This document shows, piece by piece, positions 46,306-55,325 of a stretch of DNA of 64,000 bases. This DNA comes from Halospina denitrificans (GTDB lineage Bacteria > Pseudomonadota > Gammaproteobacteria > Pseudomonadales > Oleiphilaceae). Location: assembly GCF_004364635.1 (NCBI RefSeq), contig NZ_SOAX01000008.1:131196-195195 (forward strand). The letters are read 5' to 3'. Position 1 is the stretch's first letter. Each line of letters begins with the position of its first letter. Made by a program: the position numbers and the translations under genes. The notes beneath the pieces were generated by a model. That model worked only from the letters and a program-made list of their open reading frames with translations. It did not search any database and was not told the DNA's origin.

Positions 46306-47052
46306 TCAGGCAACCTGCTGTTCGTGCCCCTCGTCGGTGACCGGTGACTCACCGTTAAGGTCGGTCAGGTGTTGAATCATCAATGCCCGGCAACGGGCCA
46401 TCAGATCCGGCACATCCTTTATGCCCAGATGTTCAGTGGGAATGGGCGGCAGGACCCGGACGGTGACTGTGTGCGGACCATGGGGGCTCTGCTCATAAGC
46501 TTTCAGATAATCGCTAAAGCAGATCAGCGTGATCGGTGCCCCAGTCATCACCGCCGTCTGAAAGGCACCCTTGCGAAAGGGCAGGAGACCCCGTCCCCGG
46601 CTGCGCGTGCCCTCCGGCAGGATCCACACCGACTGCCCCCGGCAAGCAATCGCCTGGTTCGCCGCGTTCATCGCCGTCATCGCCTTCTGCCGATGACGCC
46701 TTTGAATCAACACGTTGCCACCCAGCCAGAAAATCTGCCCGAAAAACGGAATCCACCCCAGACTCTTCTTACCCACCACCACCGCATTCTCCGGCGTGAT
46801 CTGCCCATAGAAATACAGATCCAGATTGGACTGATGATTCGCCACCATCACATGCGGCCGCTCCGCCGGCATATGCTGCCAACCCTCCAGGCGCACACGT
46901 GTATTCAGAACCCTAAGTCCACCCCAGGCGTACATACGTGCGCAGGCCTTGTTGTTACCACGGTGAAAGGGCCGGGCTACACAAAGGATAAACCCGGCAA
47001 AAGTAGCCGGAACAGCAGCTATAAAAAGCCCGATTTTCTGAGCCCAGTTCAT
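46306..47052 (-). CDS. plsC: 1-acyl-sn-glycerol-3-phosphate acyltransferase
   Basis: 248 residues from ATG 47052 with GAGGG before it; five further codons upstream are open. An N-terminal hydrophobic helix (about 7-25) is followed by the acyltransferase motifs H73-x4-D78 in NHQSNLD, GNVLIQRR, LPEGTRSRG and GAPITLICF. It adds the second acyl chain to lysophosphatidate at the inner membrane. Other members of this family act on other lysolipids, but the motifs fit PlsC well. Upstream lies palindromic repeat copy 3. Confidence 0.88.
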   Translation of the reverse strand: MNWAQKIGLFIAAVPATFAGFILCVARPFHRGNNKACARMYAWGGLRVLNTRVRLEGWQHMPAERPHVMVANHQSNLDLYFYGQITPENAVVVGKKSLGWIPFFGQIFWLGGNVLIQRRHRQKAMTAMNAANQAIACRGQSVWILPEGTRSRGRGLLPFRKGAFQTAVMTGAPITLICFSDYLKAYEQSPHGPHTVTVRVLPPIPTEHLGIKDVPDLMARCRALMIQHLTDLNGESPVTDEGHEQQVA

Positions 47053-47164
47053 GACACCCTCGCACACTTGTTTGTGATTTCAGTGTACGACTGTTCCGGT
47101 TTTTGGTCACGAAGGTTATTGTGCAGGTATGTAACAAACCTGGATTGACTACTGCACGAAGGGA

Positions 47165-47275
47165 GAGCGTTGGCGGGGATGGCTTTCCGGGAATCTCCGG
47201 AGCCATGGATGGCGGAGGGAAGCGTACAGGGATGTATTCACAGCGTTTCCCGGAAAGCCATCCCCGCCAACGCTC
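47165..47275 (+). repeat. Armed palindromic repeat, copy 3
   Basis: Perfect 29-bp inverted arms (47165-47193, 47247-47275) around a 53-bp core of the same type as copies 1 and 2. Hairpin GCCATGGATGGC at 47202-47213 and the 12-mer GTACAGGGATGT at 47224-47235. It lies in the 250-bp gap between the plsC start and the tandem-HAD stop, antisense to both flanking genes. Confidence 0.92.
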
Positions 47276-47302
47276 GGGAGGCAGGGATAATAGCTTTAGG
47301 AA

Positions 47303-48979
47303 TCACTCCATACAGGCCAGAACCAACGCCCAGAACTCCGAGAAATCATTAACAACAACATCCGGCTTATACGGATACTTCTCATTCCCCGGAAAAATCG
47401 TATTCAGCCATCGCAGATCCCACTGCGCCCCGTTGAAGAAAACCGCCGTCTGCCCGGCCCGCGCCGCCGCAATCACATCCGTGGTACTGTCCCCCACATA
47501 CCAGATGCCCCCATCCGACGACTCCCCAAGCCGCTCCGCCGCCAACAGCAACTGGTCCGGATGCGGCTTGCGCTGTGACACATCATCCCCGCAGATTGTC
47601 AGCTCAAAAAACCCGCTCCAGTCATCACCGTCCACCCGCCTGAGCTCCTCCTCGAAAAACTCCCGGTCCCGGTTGGTGATCACCCCGAGCCTCAAGGGCA
47701 GACGATTGAGCGCCACAAGCAGGTTGCGGACCTGCGGCTCGAAGGCCTTGGCTGTGCCGAAGTGTTTCCGGTAGTGATGGGTGAACACCTCATGGGCCCG
47801 CGCCTTCGCCTCGGCATCCTCCCCGAAAAGCACCTCGAAGATGTCCGTGCGCGATATCTTGCGGTCCGCGCGCACCTTCGGGTGAAGCTGGGCATGATCG
47901 CGCACATACTCCACCAGCCGGGCGTCTTCCGGGGAGCGGGCTTCTTCCGGTTCAATGACGTTGTCCATCAGGCCCATCCCCTTGAGTTCCGGAAGCATGT
48001 CATCCACGGCGTGGTACATGGCATCCAGCGTATCCACCAGCGTCGCATGCCAGTCGAAAAGGAGGGTTCGGGGGCGTGCCAGATTGACCACCGAGGGGTG
48101 CCAGTCGGGCTCAATGCGCGGCTCGGGTGGTTTGGGCCCAGGGTAGGGGGCTGGCCGGTTGTCCGCGAGTGCACTTTGTGCGCCGGAACCCTCGGGCAGT
48201 GCGGCGTCAATGAGGTCGGTAAGTTCCTCGAAGGAGGCCGCAATGGCATCCGGCCGGTGGTCCGGGTCTCCGGCGAATCGCCGCTCAATGTAGCTCGGCT
48301 CCCACTGCCCGCCATTGAAGAACACCGCCGTAACCGGGGCATTCTTGCCGGTGACCATATCCACCGTACTGTCACCCACGTACCAGACGTTGGGGCCCGC
48401 CTCCAGTCCTGCAGCGTGAGCCGCATTCAGGAGCACTTCCGGGTCAGGCTTGTAGGCAGTGACGTCTCCGGCACAGATGGTCACGTTAAAGAGGGACTGC
48501 CAGCGCCCCCCGTCGACAATCTCCAGTTCATGATCCAGGAATTCCCGGTTGCGGTTGGTGGCCACGCCCAACTGGATGCCGGCCGCACGAATCGCGCCCA
48601 GATACTCCGCCAGGCCATCCTGGAAAGGCTTAACCTCCCCGAAATGGCGGCGGTAACAGGCGTTGTAGGCTTCGTGGGCAACCTGCTTGGCGTCGGTATT
48701 GTCACCGAAAATGGCATTGAAGATGTCCGTGCGCGAGACGCGGCGCTCGGCCAGGATCTGTGGATGCAGGCGGCGGAAGATGCGGATGTAGCGTACGAGC
48801 TTGGCGTCGTCCGCGGTCTTGCACTCACTTTCCGGGAGAAGCTCCTCGACCAGCCCCAGGTCCTCGAGCTGGGGCAGCATCTCCTCCATGGCAGAGAACA
48901 TGGCGTCATGGGTATCCACCAGTGTTCCGTGCCAGTCGAACAGGATCAGGTGAGGCGTTGCGAGCCGTGGTTCCGCCAT
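47303..48979 (-). CDS. Tandem-HAD hydrolase-like protein with DWH active-site motifs
   Basis: 558 residues from ATG 48979, with GAGGCGG upstream, 10 bp after ettA. Two homologous HAD modules (about 8-265 and 305-555) share LFDWH(G/A)TLVDT, VSRTDIF/ISRTDIF, GVATNRNREF/GVITNRDREF and VWYVGDSTVDM/IWYVGDSTTDV. The Asp nucleophile is present in both, but the usual second Asp two residues later is His (Asp15-Trp-His17). This is unlike phosphatases (DxD) and may mean altered chemistry. The final GDST motif and late Asp are intact. Internal duplication is clear. Likely co-transcribed with ettA. Substrate unknown. Confidence 0.8.
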   Translation of the reverse strand: MAEPRLATPHLILFDWHGTLVDTHDAMFSAMEEMLPQLEDLGLVEELLPESECKTADDAKLVRYIRIFRRLHPQILAERRVSRTDIFNAIFGDNTDAKQVAHEAYNACYRRHFGEVKPFQDGLAEYLGAIRAAGIQLGVATNRNREFLDHELEIVDGGRWQSLFNVTICAGDVTAYKPDPEVLLNAAHAAGLEAGPNVWYVGDSTVDMVTGKNAPVTAVFFNGGQWEPSYIERRFAGDPDHRPDAIAASFEELTDLIDAALPEGSGAQSALADNRPAPYPGPKPPEPRIEPDWHPSVVNLARPRTLLFDWHATLVDTLDAMYHAVDDMLPELKGMGLMDNVIEPEEARSPEDARLVEYVRDHAQLHPKVRADRKISRTDIFEVLFGEDAEAKARAHEVFTHHYRKHFGTAKAFEPQVRNLLVALNRLPLRLGVITNRDREFFEEELRRVDGDDWSGFFELTICGDDVSQRKPHPDQLLLAAERLGESSDGGIWYVGDSTTDVIAAARAGQTAVFFNGAQWDLRWLNTIFPGNEKYPYKPDVVVNDFSEFWALVLACME

Positions 48980-48989
48980 GGAAACCGCC

Positions 48990-50651
48990 TCAGGCGAGTT
49001 TCTTGTGCTTGACCCGCTTGGGCACCCAGGCATCATCGCCCTTGCGGGACCGGAGGTCGGCATCGTACTCGGAGAAGTTGCCCTCGAAGAAGATCACCTC
49101 GCTGTCGCCTTCGTAAGCCAGGATGTGGGTCGCGACGCGATCAAGGAACCAGCGGTCGTGTGAGATCACGATGGCGCAGCCCGGGAACGCCAACAGCGCT
49201 TCCTCGAGAGCACGCAGTGTTTCCACGTCCAGGTCGTTGGTGGGCTCGTCCATAAGCAGCACGTTGCCGCCCTCCTGCAGGAGCTTGGCCAGATGGATCC
49301 GGTTGCGCTCACCGCCTGAGAGTTCCTTGATGCGCTTCTGCTGTTCCGCGCCCTTGAAGTTGAACCGGCCCACATAGGCGCGGGACTGGGTCTGGTATTG
49401 GCCAACCTGGATGATGTCCTGGCCGCCGCTGATTTCTTCCCAGACGGTGTTGTCCTCGTTCAGTTCCCGCATCTGGTCCACGTAGGCCAGCTGCACGGAT
49501 TCGCCGACGCGGATCTCGCCCTCATCCGGGGTTTCAGAGCCGATGATCATGCGGAAAAGTGTCGATTTACCCGCGCCGTTGCCACCGATGACGCCCACGA
49601 TGCTGGTCGGTGGGATGTTGAACGTCAGGTTTTCAAACAACACCGTGTCACCGTAGCTTTTGGTGACATTGTCCACTTCAATAACCTTGTCCCCCAGCCT
49701 TGGCCCCGGCGGGATGTACAGCTCGTTGGTCTCATTGCGCTTCTGGAATTCCTGGGAATTGAGCTCTTCGAAGCGCTTGAGTCGGGCTTTGTTCTTGGTC
49801 TGCTGGCCCTTGGCATTGCTGCGCACCCACTCCAGCTCCTGCTGAACCGCCTTGCGGTGTGAGGATTCCTGGCGGGCCTCCTGTTCCAGGCGCTTTTCCT
49901 TGTGCTCCAGCCACTGGCTGTAGTTGCCCTGGAAGGGGATGCCCTGGCCACGGTCAAGCTCCAGGATCCAGCCGGCGACGTTGTCCAGGAAGTAGCGGTC
50001 GTGAGTAATGGCAACCACGGTGCCGCTGTAGTCGTGCAGGAAACGCTCCAGCCAGCCCACGCTTTCAGCGTCCAGGTGGTTGGTGGGCTCGTCCAGCAGC
50101 AGCATGTCCGGCGTGGACAGCAGCAGGCGGCACAGGGCCACTCGGCGGCGTTCGCCCCCGGAAAGGTGTTCCACGCTGGCGTCCCAGGGCGGCAGTCGCA
50201 GGGCGTCGGCCGCCACTTCCATACGGCGCTCAATGTCATGGCCCTCTGAAGCCTGGATGAAGTTCTCCAGTTCTCCCTGCTCCTTCGCCAGGGCATCAAA
50301 GTCCGCATCCGGTTCCGCGTAGGCGGCATAGATCTCGTCGAGCCGCGCCAGCGCCTTGTTAACGCCTTCCACGGATTCCTCGACGATCTCCTTCACGGTC
50401 TTGCTCGGATCCAGCTCAGGCTCCTGGGGCAGGTAGCCGATATTGAGTCCCGGCAACGGCCGTGCCTCACCGACGTAATCCGTTTCCACCCCAGCCATGA
50501 TCCGCAGCAGTGTGGACTTACCCGCGCCGTTCAACCCCAGGACGCCGATCTTGGCCCCGGGAAAGAAGCTGAGATTGATGTCTTTTAGGATTTCCTTCTT
50601 GGGGGGAACGACCTTGCCGAGGCCGTTCATGGTGAATACGTACTGAGCCAT
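48990..50651 (-). CDS. ettA: Energy-dependent translational throttle protein EttA (ABC-F)
   Basis: 553 residues with CGGAG before ATG 50651. Two ABC-F ATPase cassettes: Walker A GLNGAGKST and GGNGAGKST, signatures LSGGERRRV and LSGGERNRI, Walker B LLLDEPTNHLDAES and LLMDEPTNDLDVET. The opening MAQYVFTMNGLGKVVPPKKEIL and the arm/linker region match EttA. It binds the ribosomal E site and gates entry into elongation according to ATP/ADP level. It is followed after 10 bp by the tandem-HAD gene. Confidence 0.95.
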   Translation of the reverse strand: MAQYVFTMNGLGKVVPPKKEILKDINLSFFPGAKIGVLGLNGAGKSTLLRIMAGVETDYVGEARPLPGLNIGYLPQEPELDPSKTVKEIVEESVEGVNKALARLDEIYAAYAEPDADFDALAKEQGELENFIQASEGHDIERRMEVAADALRLPPWDASVEHLSGGERRRVALCRLLLSTPDMLLLDEPTNHLDAESVGWLERFLHDYSGTVVAITHDRYFLDNVAGWILELDRGQGIPFQGNYSQWLEHKEKRLEQEARQESSHRKAVQQELEWVRSNAKGQQTKNKARLKRFEELNSQEFQKRNETNELYIPPGPRLGDKVIEVDNVTKSYGDTVLFENLTFNIPPTSIVGVIGGNGAGKSTLFRMIIGSETPDEGEIRVGESVQLAYVDQMRELNEDNTVWEEISGGQDIIQVGQYQTQSRAYVGRFNFKGAEQQKRIKELSGGERNRIHLAKLLQEGGNVLLMDEPTNDLDVETLRALEEALLAFPGCAIVISHDRWFLDRVATHILAYEGDSEVIFFEGNFSEYDADLRSRKGDDAWVPKRVKHKKLA

Positions 50652-50689
50652 GGAATCTCCGCGTTAATGAGGCTTACTCGTAATCTGAG

Positions 50690-50801
50690 GCGGGGAAGCG
50701 GGGAGGGTCTCCCGGGAAGCTCTTTCGCCATGGATGGCGAAAGCGCAGCGTCCAGGGATGGATTCATAGCGATTCCCGGGAGACCCTCCCCGCTTCCCCG
50801 C
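50690..50801 (+). repeat. Armed palindromic repeat, copy 4
   Basis: Perfect 29-bp inverted arms (50690-50718, 50773-50801) around a 54-bp core of a second subtype: 20-nt perfect hairpin TTTCGCCATGGATGGCGAAA (50723-50742) and stem-loop GTCCAGGGATGG (50750-50761). In the second hairpin the stem has changed on both sides compared with copies 1 and 3 (TACA/TGTA to TCCA/TGGA). It lies between divergent ettA and glyA, 38 bp upstream of the ettA ATG. Confidence 0.92.
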
Positions 50802-51034
50802 GCACCCTGTGCCTAAGATGTTCGTACAGTAACCAATAGCGGTTTTTGAGGCAATAAAAGTCCCGTCTGGCGCGGGTTTGCGCCCGGTTTCCGGATGCAG
50901 GATGCTATTCGGCCGCTCTTTCGGTAGAATAGCCCAACCTTTTCGATCTGACCCCGAAAGTTCATCATCCGACCATTTTACTGGCAGGACGTTCCTCGGG
51001 GTGCGTCTGTTTGCCAGCACACAAGAGGCTGACA
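50802..51034 (+). other. Leader/promoter region of glyA
   Basis: 233 gene-free bases. A TAGAAT -10-like hexamer at 50925-50930 has no good -35 partner. A 7-bp inverted repeat GCTATTC/GAATAGC (50904-50910, 50927-50933) and a small GGCGC/GCGCC stem precede it. I recognise no riboswitch. With copy 4 this fills the 383-bp gap between ettA and glyA. Confidence 0.3.
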
Positions 51035-52294
51035 ATGTTTAAGAAAGATATGACCATCGCCGGTTACGACGACGAGATCTGGAACGCCATGGAGGCGGAA
51101 GTCAAGCGCCAGGAAGAGCATATCGAGCTGATCGCGTCCGAGAACTACACCAGCCCGCGCGTTATGGAAGCGCAGGGTTCGGCGCTGACCAACAAGTACG
51201 CCGAAGGCTACCCGGGTAAGCGCTACTACGGCGGCTGTGAGCATGTCGATGTGGTTGAGAGCATTGCCATTGAGCGCGCCAAGAAGCTCTTCGGCGCCGA
51301 TTACGCCAACGTCCAGCCACACTCCGGCTCCTCTGCCAACAATGCCGTCTACATGGCGCTGATGAAGCCCGGTGAGACGGTCCTGGGCATGAGCTTGGAC
51401 GCCGGTGGGCACCTGACCCACGGCGCCAAGGTCAACTTCTCCGGCAAGATCTACAACTCGGTCCAGTACGGCCTGGATGAGGAAACCGGCCTGCTGGACT
51501 ACGACGAGATCGAGCGGCTCGCCGTTGAGCACAAGCCGAAGGTGGTTCTCGCTGGCTTCTCCGCCTACTCCCAGGAACTGGACTTCAAGCGCTTCCGCGA
51601 GATCGCGGACAAGGTGGGCGCCTACCTGTTCGTGGACATGGCGCACTTCGCCGGCCTGGTTGCTGCCGGCGTCTATCCGAGTCCGATCCCCTATGCCGAT
51701 GTTGTAACAACGACCACGCATAAGACTCTGCGTGGCCCGCGTAGCGGCCTGATTCTTGCGAAGGGGGCTGGCGAGGATCTGCAGAAGAAACTGAACTCGG
51801 CGGTCTTCCCCGGAAGCCAGGGCGGCCCCCTGATGCACGCCATCGCCGGCAAGGCGGTGTGCTTCAAGGAAGCCATGCAGGACGACTTCAAGGAATACCA
51901 GCAGCGCGTGGTCAAGAACGCCCAGGCCATGGCCGAGGTGTTCCAGAAGCGCGGCTTCGATATCATCTCCGGTGGCACCAAGAACCATCTCTTCCTGCTG
52001 AGCCTGATCAAGCAGGACATCACCGGCAAGGACGCGGACGCCGCGTTGGGCCGTGCCAACATCACGGTCAACAAGAACGCCGTGCCCAACGATCCACGCT
52101 CGCCCTTTGTCACGTCCGGGCTGCGTATCGGTACACCGGCCATGACCACGCGTGGTTTCGGCGAATCCGAGGCACGGGACCTGGCCGGCTGGATGTGTGA
52201 TATCCTTGATGACCTTGAAAATGAAGACACCATTGAGCGGGTCCGCAAGGACGTTCAGGAGCTGTGCCGGAAATTCCCGGTCTACGCTGACTGA
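51035..52294 (+). CDS. glyA: Serine hydroxymethyltransferase
   Basis: 419 residues from ATG 51035 with GAGG before it; the eight upstream codons of the open frame are not needed. [50 protein letters not shown] and the PLP-lysine motif [14 protein letters not shown] are all present at usual spacing. It interconverts serine and glycine with tetrahydrofolate in the cytoplasm. It is followed by nrdR after 36 bp, an order common in Gammaproteobacteria. Confidence 0.97.
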   Translation: MFKKDMTIAGYDDEIWNAMEAEVKRQEEHIELIASENYTSPRVMEAQGSALTNKYAEGYPGKRYYGGCEHVDVVESIAIERAKKLFGADYANVQPHSGSSANNAVYMALMKPGETVLGMSLDAGGHLTHGAKVNFSGKIYNSVQYGLDEETGLLDYDEIERLAVEHKPKVVLAGFSAYSQELDFKRFREIADKVGAYLFVDMAHFAGLVAAGVYPSPIPYADVVTTTTHKTLRGPRSGLILAKGAGEDLQKKLNSAVFPGSQGGPLMHAIAGKAVCFKEAMQDDFKEYQQRVVKNAQAMAEVFQKRGFDIISGGTKNHLFLLSLIKQDITGKDADAALGRANITVNKNAVPNDPRSPFVTSGLRIGTPAMTTRGFGESEARDLAGWMCDILDDLENEDTIERVRKDVQELCRKFPVYAD

Positions 52295-52330
52295 TCCCCT
52301 GAAGCCCGCTCTCCGGAGGGACATGTAACC

Positions 52331-52849
52331 ATGCATTGCCCGTTTTGCGGTGAGGCGGACACCAAAGTGATTGACTCGCGCCTGGCGGCGGAAGGCGACC
52401 AGGTGCGACGTCGACGCGAGTGTCTGTCCTGCAGGGAACGCTTTACCACCTTTGAGGGCGCGGAGCTGGTCATGCCGCGGATCGTGAAACAGGACGGTTC
52501 GCGGGTGCCCTTTGACGAGAACAAGATGCGCCAGGGCCTGATGAAGGCGCTGGAGAAACGTCCGGTCGGCATCGAGGAAATCGAGGCCGCGCTGAACCGC
52601 ATCAAGTTCCGCCTGCGCGCCACCGGCGAGCGGGAAATCAAGTCGCTGATGGTGGGCGAGGAAGTGATGTACGAGCTGCGACAGCTCGACAAGGTGGCCT
52701 ATGTGCGCTTTGCCTCAGTCTACCGCAGCTTCCAGGACATCAATGAATTCAAGGAAGAGATCGAACGCCTTACCCTCAACGGCGACACCGGGGACGAGTC
52801 CCCGGTAACCGTTGCCGCGAGGGCACTCAGGGAATCCGTGGAAAAATAA
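52331..52849 (+). CDS. nrdR: Transcriptional repressor NrdR
   Basis: 172 residues, GGAGGG upstream. N-terminal zinc ribbon with C3-x2-C6 and C31-x2-C34, then an ATP-cone domain ([25 protein letters not shown]). It represses ribonucleotide reductase genes according to dATP/ATP. First gene of the nrdR-rib-nusB cluster; ribD begins 22 bp later. Confidence 0.96.
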   Translation: MHCPFCGEADTKVIDSRLAAEGDQVRRRRECLSCRERFTTFEGAELVMPRIVKQDGSRVPFDENKMRQGLMKALEKRPVGIEEIEAALNRIKFRLRATGEREIKSLMVGEEVMYELRQLDKVAYVRFASVYRSFQDINEFKEEIERLTLNGDTGDESPVTVAARALRESVEK

Positions 52850-52871
52850 CCGCACGACGGAGCCAGCCTCC

Positions 52872-53996
52872 TTGAGCCTGACCGACGATACCCACTACAT
52901 GAGCCTCGCCCTCCAGCTTGCGGAGCGTGGCCTCTACAGCACACACCCCAACCCCAGGGTGGGTTGTGTTGTCGTGCGTGACGGGGAAGTGGTTGGGCAG
53001 GGCTGGCACCGATGCGCGGGCGAGCCCCACGCGGAGGTCAACGCACTCAACGAGGCCGGCGACCGCGCGCAGGGCGCCACCGCCTATGTCACCCTCGAGC
53101 CCTGCAGCCATCACGGCCAAACGCCCCCCTGTGCCGATGCCCTGATCGACGCTGGCGTGGCCCGGGTCGTGATCGCGGTTACGGACACCAATCCAGAAGT
53201 GGCCGGCCAAGGCGTGGCCGGGCTTGAGCAGGCGGGCATCGAAGTGGTTTCCGGCATTCTCGAGAAACCTGCTCGCGAACTGAACAACGGCTTCCTGCGC
53301 CGCATGCAGGGCGGCCGCCCCTGGTGCCGGGTCAAGATGGCAGCCAGCCTGGACGGCCGCACCGCCATGGCCTCCGGCGAAAGCCAATGGATCACTGGCC
53401 CCCAGGCCCGCTCCGACGTCCAACGCCTGCGCGCCCGCTCCGCCGCCATCATCACCGGCGCCGGCACCGTGCGCGCCGACAACCCGTCACTGACAGTCCG
53501 TCCCGAGGAACTCGGCGATATCGGCCATAAGGCGCTACCAGTAGCCGAACCACTGCGCGTGGTGCTGGACCGAAACCTCACGACACCGCCGGACGCCAAG
53601 GTGATCACAGGCAGCGGCCAGGCCGTTGTCGTCACCACCGAAGACGCCATCGACGCGACAAAAGCCCAGTTACTGCGCGATAATGGCGCAGAAGTGATCA
53701 CGGTTGAACCCGACGAGCGGGGCCAGCCGCACCTGCGGGCCGTTGTGGATGAGCTTGCAAACCGGCAAATCAACGAGGTCCTCGTCGAAGCCGGCCCGGC
53801 CCTCGCCGGCGCAGCGTTGCAGTCGGGCATAGTGGATGAATTCTGGCTGTATCAGGCTCCCACGATCCTGGGAAGCAACGCCCGCCCCATGGCGGCGCTG
53901 TCACTTGATACAATGGCCCAACAGCACCGTATGGCGGTAATGGACAGACGGATTATCGGCGGAGATCAACGGATAATCCTGCAACCTCAGCATTGA
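52872..53996 (+). CDS. ribD: Riboflavin biosynthesis deaminase/reductase
   Basis: 374 residues from TTG 52872, chosen because it gives the usual eight or nine residues before MSLALQLAERG and has GGAG nine bases upstream; ATG 52899 is the alternative. Deaminase part: zinc motifs HAEVNAL and EPCSHHGQTPPC. Reductase part: KMAASLDGRTAMASGESQWIT, GAGTVRADNPSLTVR and VEAGPALAGAAL. It performs the second and third steps after GTP ring opening. The next gene is normally ribE; here a palindromic repeat and ribB follow. Confidence 0.95.
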   Translation: MSLTDDTHYMSLALQLAERGLYSTHPNPRVGCVVVRDGEVVGQGWHRCAGEPHAEVNALNEAGDRAQGATAYVTLEPCSHHGQTPPCADALIDAGVARVVIAVTDTNPEVAGQGVAGLEQAGIEVVSGILEKPARELNNGFLRRMQGGRPWCRVKMAASLDGRTAMASGESQWITGPQARSDVQRLRARSAAIITGAGTVRADNPSLTVRPEELGDIGHKALPVAEPLRVVLDRNLTTPPDAKVITGSGQAVVVTTEDAIDATKAQLLRDNGAEVITVEPDERGQPHLRAVVDELANRQINEVLVEAGPALAGAALQSGIVDEFWLYQAPTILGSNARPMAALSLDTMAQQHRMAVMDRRIIGGDQRIILQPQH

Positions 53997-54021
53997 GGTT
54001 TTGGAAGCCCACTCGTAATAG

Positions 54022-54131
54022 GGGGTGAGCGGGCCTCCCTTCCCGGGAAGCTCTTTCGCCATGGATGGCGAAAGCGCAGCGTACATGGATGTATTTATAG
54101 CGATTCCCGGGAAGGGAGGCCCGCTCACCCC
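54022..54131 (+). repeat. Armed palindromic repeat, copy 5, inside the rib operon
   Basis: Perfect 28-bp inverted arms (54022-54049, 54104-54131) around a 54-bp core of the copy-4 subtype: hairpin TTTCGCCATGGATGGCGAAA (54054-54073) and GTACATGGATGT (54081-54092). It begins 25 bp after the ribD stop and ends 27 bp before the ribB ATG, in sense with the operon. It would therefore be part of the rib mRNA and fold next to the ribB start. Confidence 0.92.
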
Positions 54132-54158
54132 GTGACAGAGCGCAAAAAGGTCGCACGC

Positions 54159-55292
54159 ATGGCACTAAACAGCATCGAGGAAATCCTCCAGGACATCCGT
54201 GAGGGCAAGATGGTTATCCTCATGGACGACGAGGATCGCGAAAACGAAGGCGACATCATCATGGCCGCCGAATGCGTGCAGCCCGAGCACATCACCTTCA
54301 TGGCCACCGAAGGGCGCGGCCTGATCTGCATGCCCATGAGCCGTGAACGCTGCGAACGCCTGAACCTGCCACTCATGGTCCAGCGTAACAGCTCCGGCTT
54401 CGGCACCAAGTTCACCGTTTCCATCGAAGCCGCGCGCGGCGTCACCACCGGTATTTCCGCAGCCGACCGCGCCAGGACTGTCCAGGTTGCCGCCGCCAGG
54501 GGCACAACTGCGGAGGATATTGTCAGCCCCGGCCATATCTTCCCGCTGATGGCGCAGCCGGGCGGCGTCCTCTCACGCGCCGGCCATACCGAGGCCGCCT
54601 GCGACCTGGCCACCATGGGTGGCTTCCAGGCCGCGGGCGTTATCTGTGAAGTGATGAATGATGACGGCACCATGGCGCGGCGCCCCCAGCTCGAGGAATT
54701 CGCCGACCGACATGGTCTGAAGATCGGCACTATTGCCGACCTGATCCACTATCGCACCATGAACGAACGAACCGTTGAGTGCGTGGATCACTACGAGATG
54801 GACACCGAGTATGGCCAGTTCCGGCTGCATACCTATCGGGATTCCATCCAGGGCGAAACCCATCTGGCCCTGACCATGGGCGAGTTCTCCCATGACGATC
54901 CGGTACTGGTGCGGGTCCATATCACGGACACGCTGCGCGATCTTCTGCATGTCCAGCATCGTGGCTCCCATGGCTGGCCGTTGCATCAGGCCATGCGCAG
55001 GGTGGCCTCGGAAGGCCGGGGGATAATCGTGCTGCTGAATAACGGCCAGGACAGCTATGCACTGGAGGATCGCATCCGCGGCTTCTTCGAGAGCCGCGCC
55101 CATGGCGAGGCATCGGAATCCGCCGGAAGTTCCGGGGTCTACCTGACGGTGGGAACCGGCTCACAGATCCTTCGCGATCTTGGCGTGGGTAAGATGAGGC
55201 TGCTCAGTGCCCCGATCAAGTTTTCCGGGATTTCCGGTTTCGATCTGGAGGTTGTGGAATACCTGCCCTACGATGAAGACACGAACCAATGA
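54159..55292 (+). CDS. ribB: 3,4-Dihydroxy-2-butanone 4-phosphate synthase with a degenerate GTP cyclohydrolase II-like domain
   Basis: 377 residues from ATG 54159, with AAGG eight bases before it; the open frame upstream runs into the repeat. The RibB half is intact: [36 protein letters not shown]. The C-terminal half follows GTP cyclohydrolase II in fold ([21 protein letters not shown]) but lacks its Cys-rich zinc motif: where a three-Cys site is expected the protein reads [14 protein letters not shown]. So it should make the four-carbon precursor but not open GTP. A separate ribA is needed elsewhere. This arrangement is known in several Gammaproteobacteria. Confidence 0.9.
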   Translation: MALNSIEEILQDIREGKMVILMDDEDRENEGDIIMAAECVQPEHITFMATEGRGLICMPMSRERCERLNLPLMVQRNSSGFGTKFTVSIEAARGVTTGISAADRARTVQVAAARGTTAEDIVSPGHIFPLMAQPGGVLSRAGHTEAACDLATMGGFQAAGVICEVMNDDGTMARRPQLEEFADRHGLKIGTIADLIHYRTMNERTVECVDHYEMDTEYGQFRLHTYRDSIQGETHLALTMGEFSHDDPVLVRVHITDTLRDLLHVQHRGSHGWPLHQAMRRVASEGRGIIVLLNNGQDSYALEDRIRGFFESRAHGEASESAGSSGVYLTVGTGSQILRDLGVGKMRLLSAPIKFSGISGFDLEVVEYLPYDEDTNQ

Positions 55293-55325
55293 CCGACGGG
55301 ATAAAAGCCCGGCACGGAGACAGTA

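Noticed and set aside
53997-54158. FMN riboswitch upstream of ribB
   Set aside because: The gap is almost filled by the palindromic repeat, whose fold and sequence do not resemble the RFN element.
53901-54165. Short minus-strand open frames across the palindromic repeats (also at 50664-51035 and 32649-33076)
   Set aside because: They translate the repeat itself. The apparent similarity between these peptides reflects shared repeat DNA, not protein homology.
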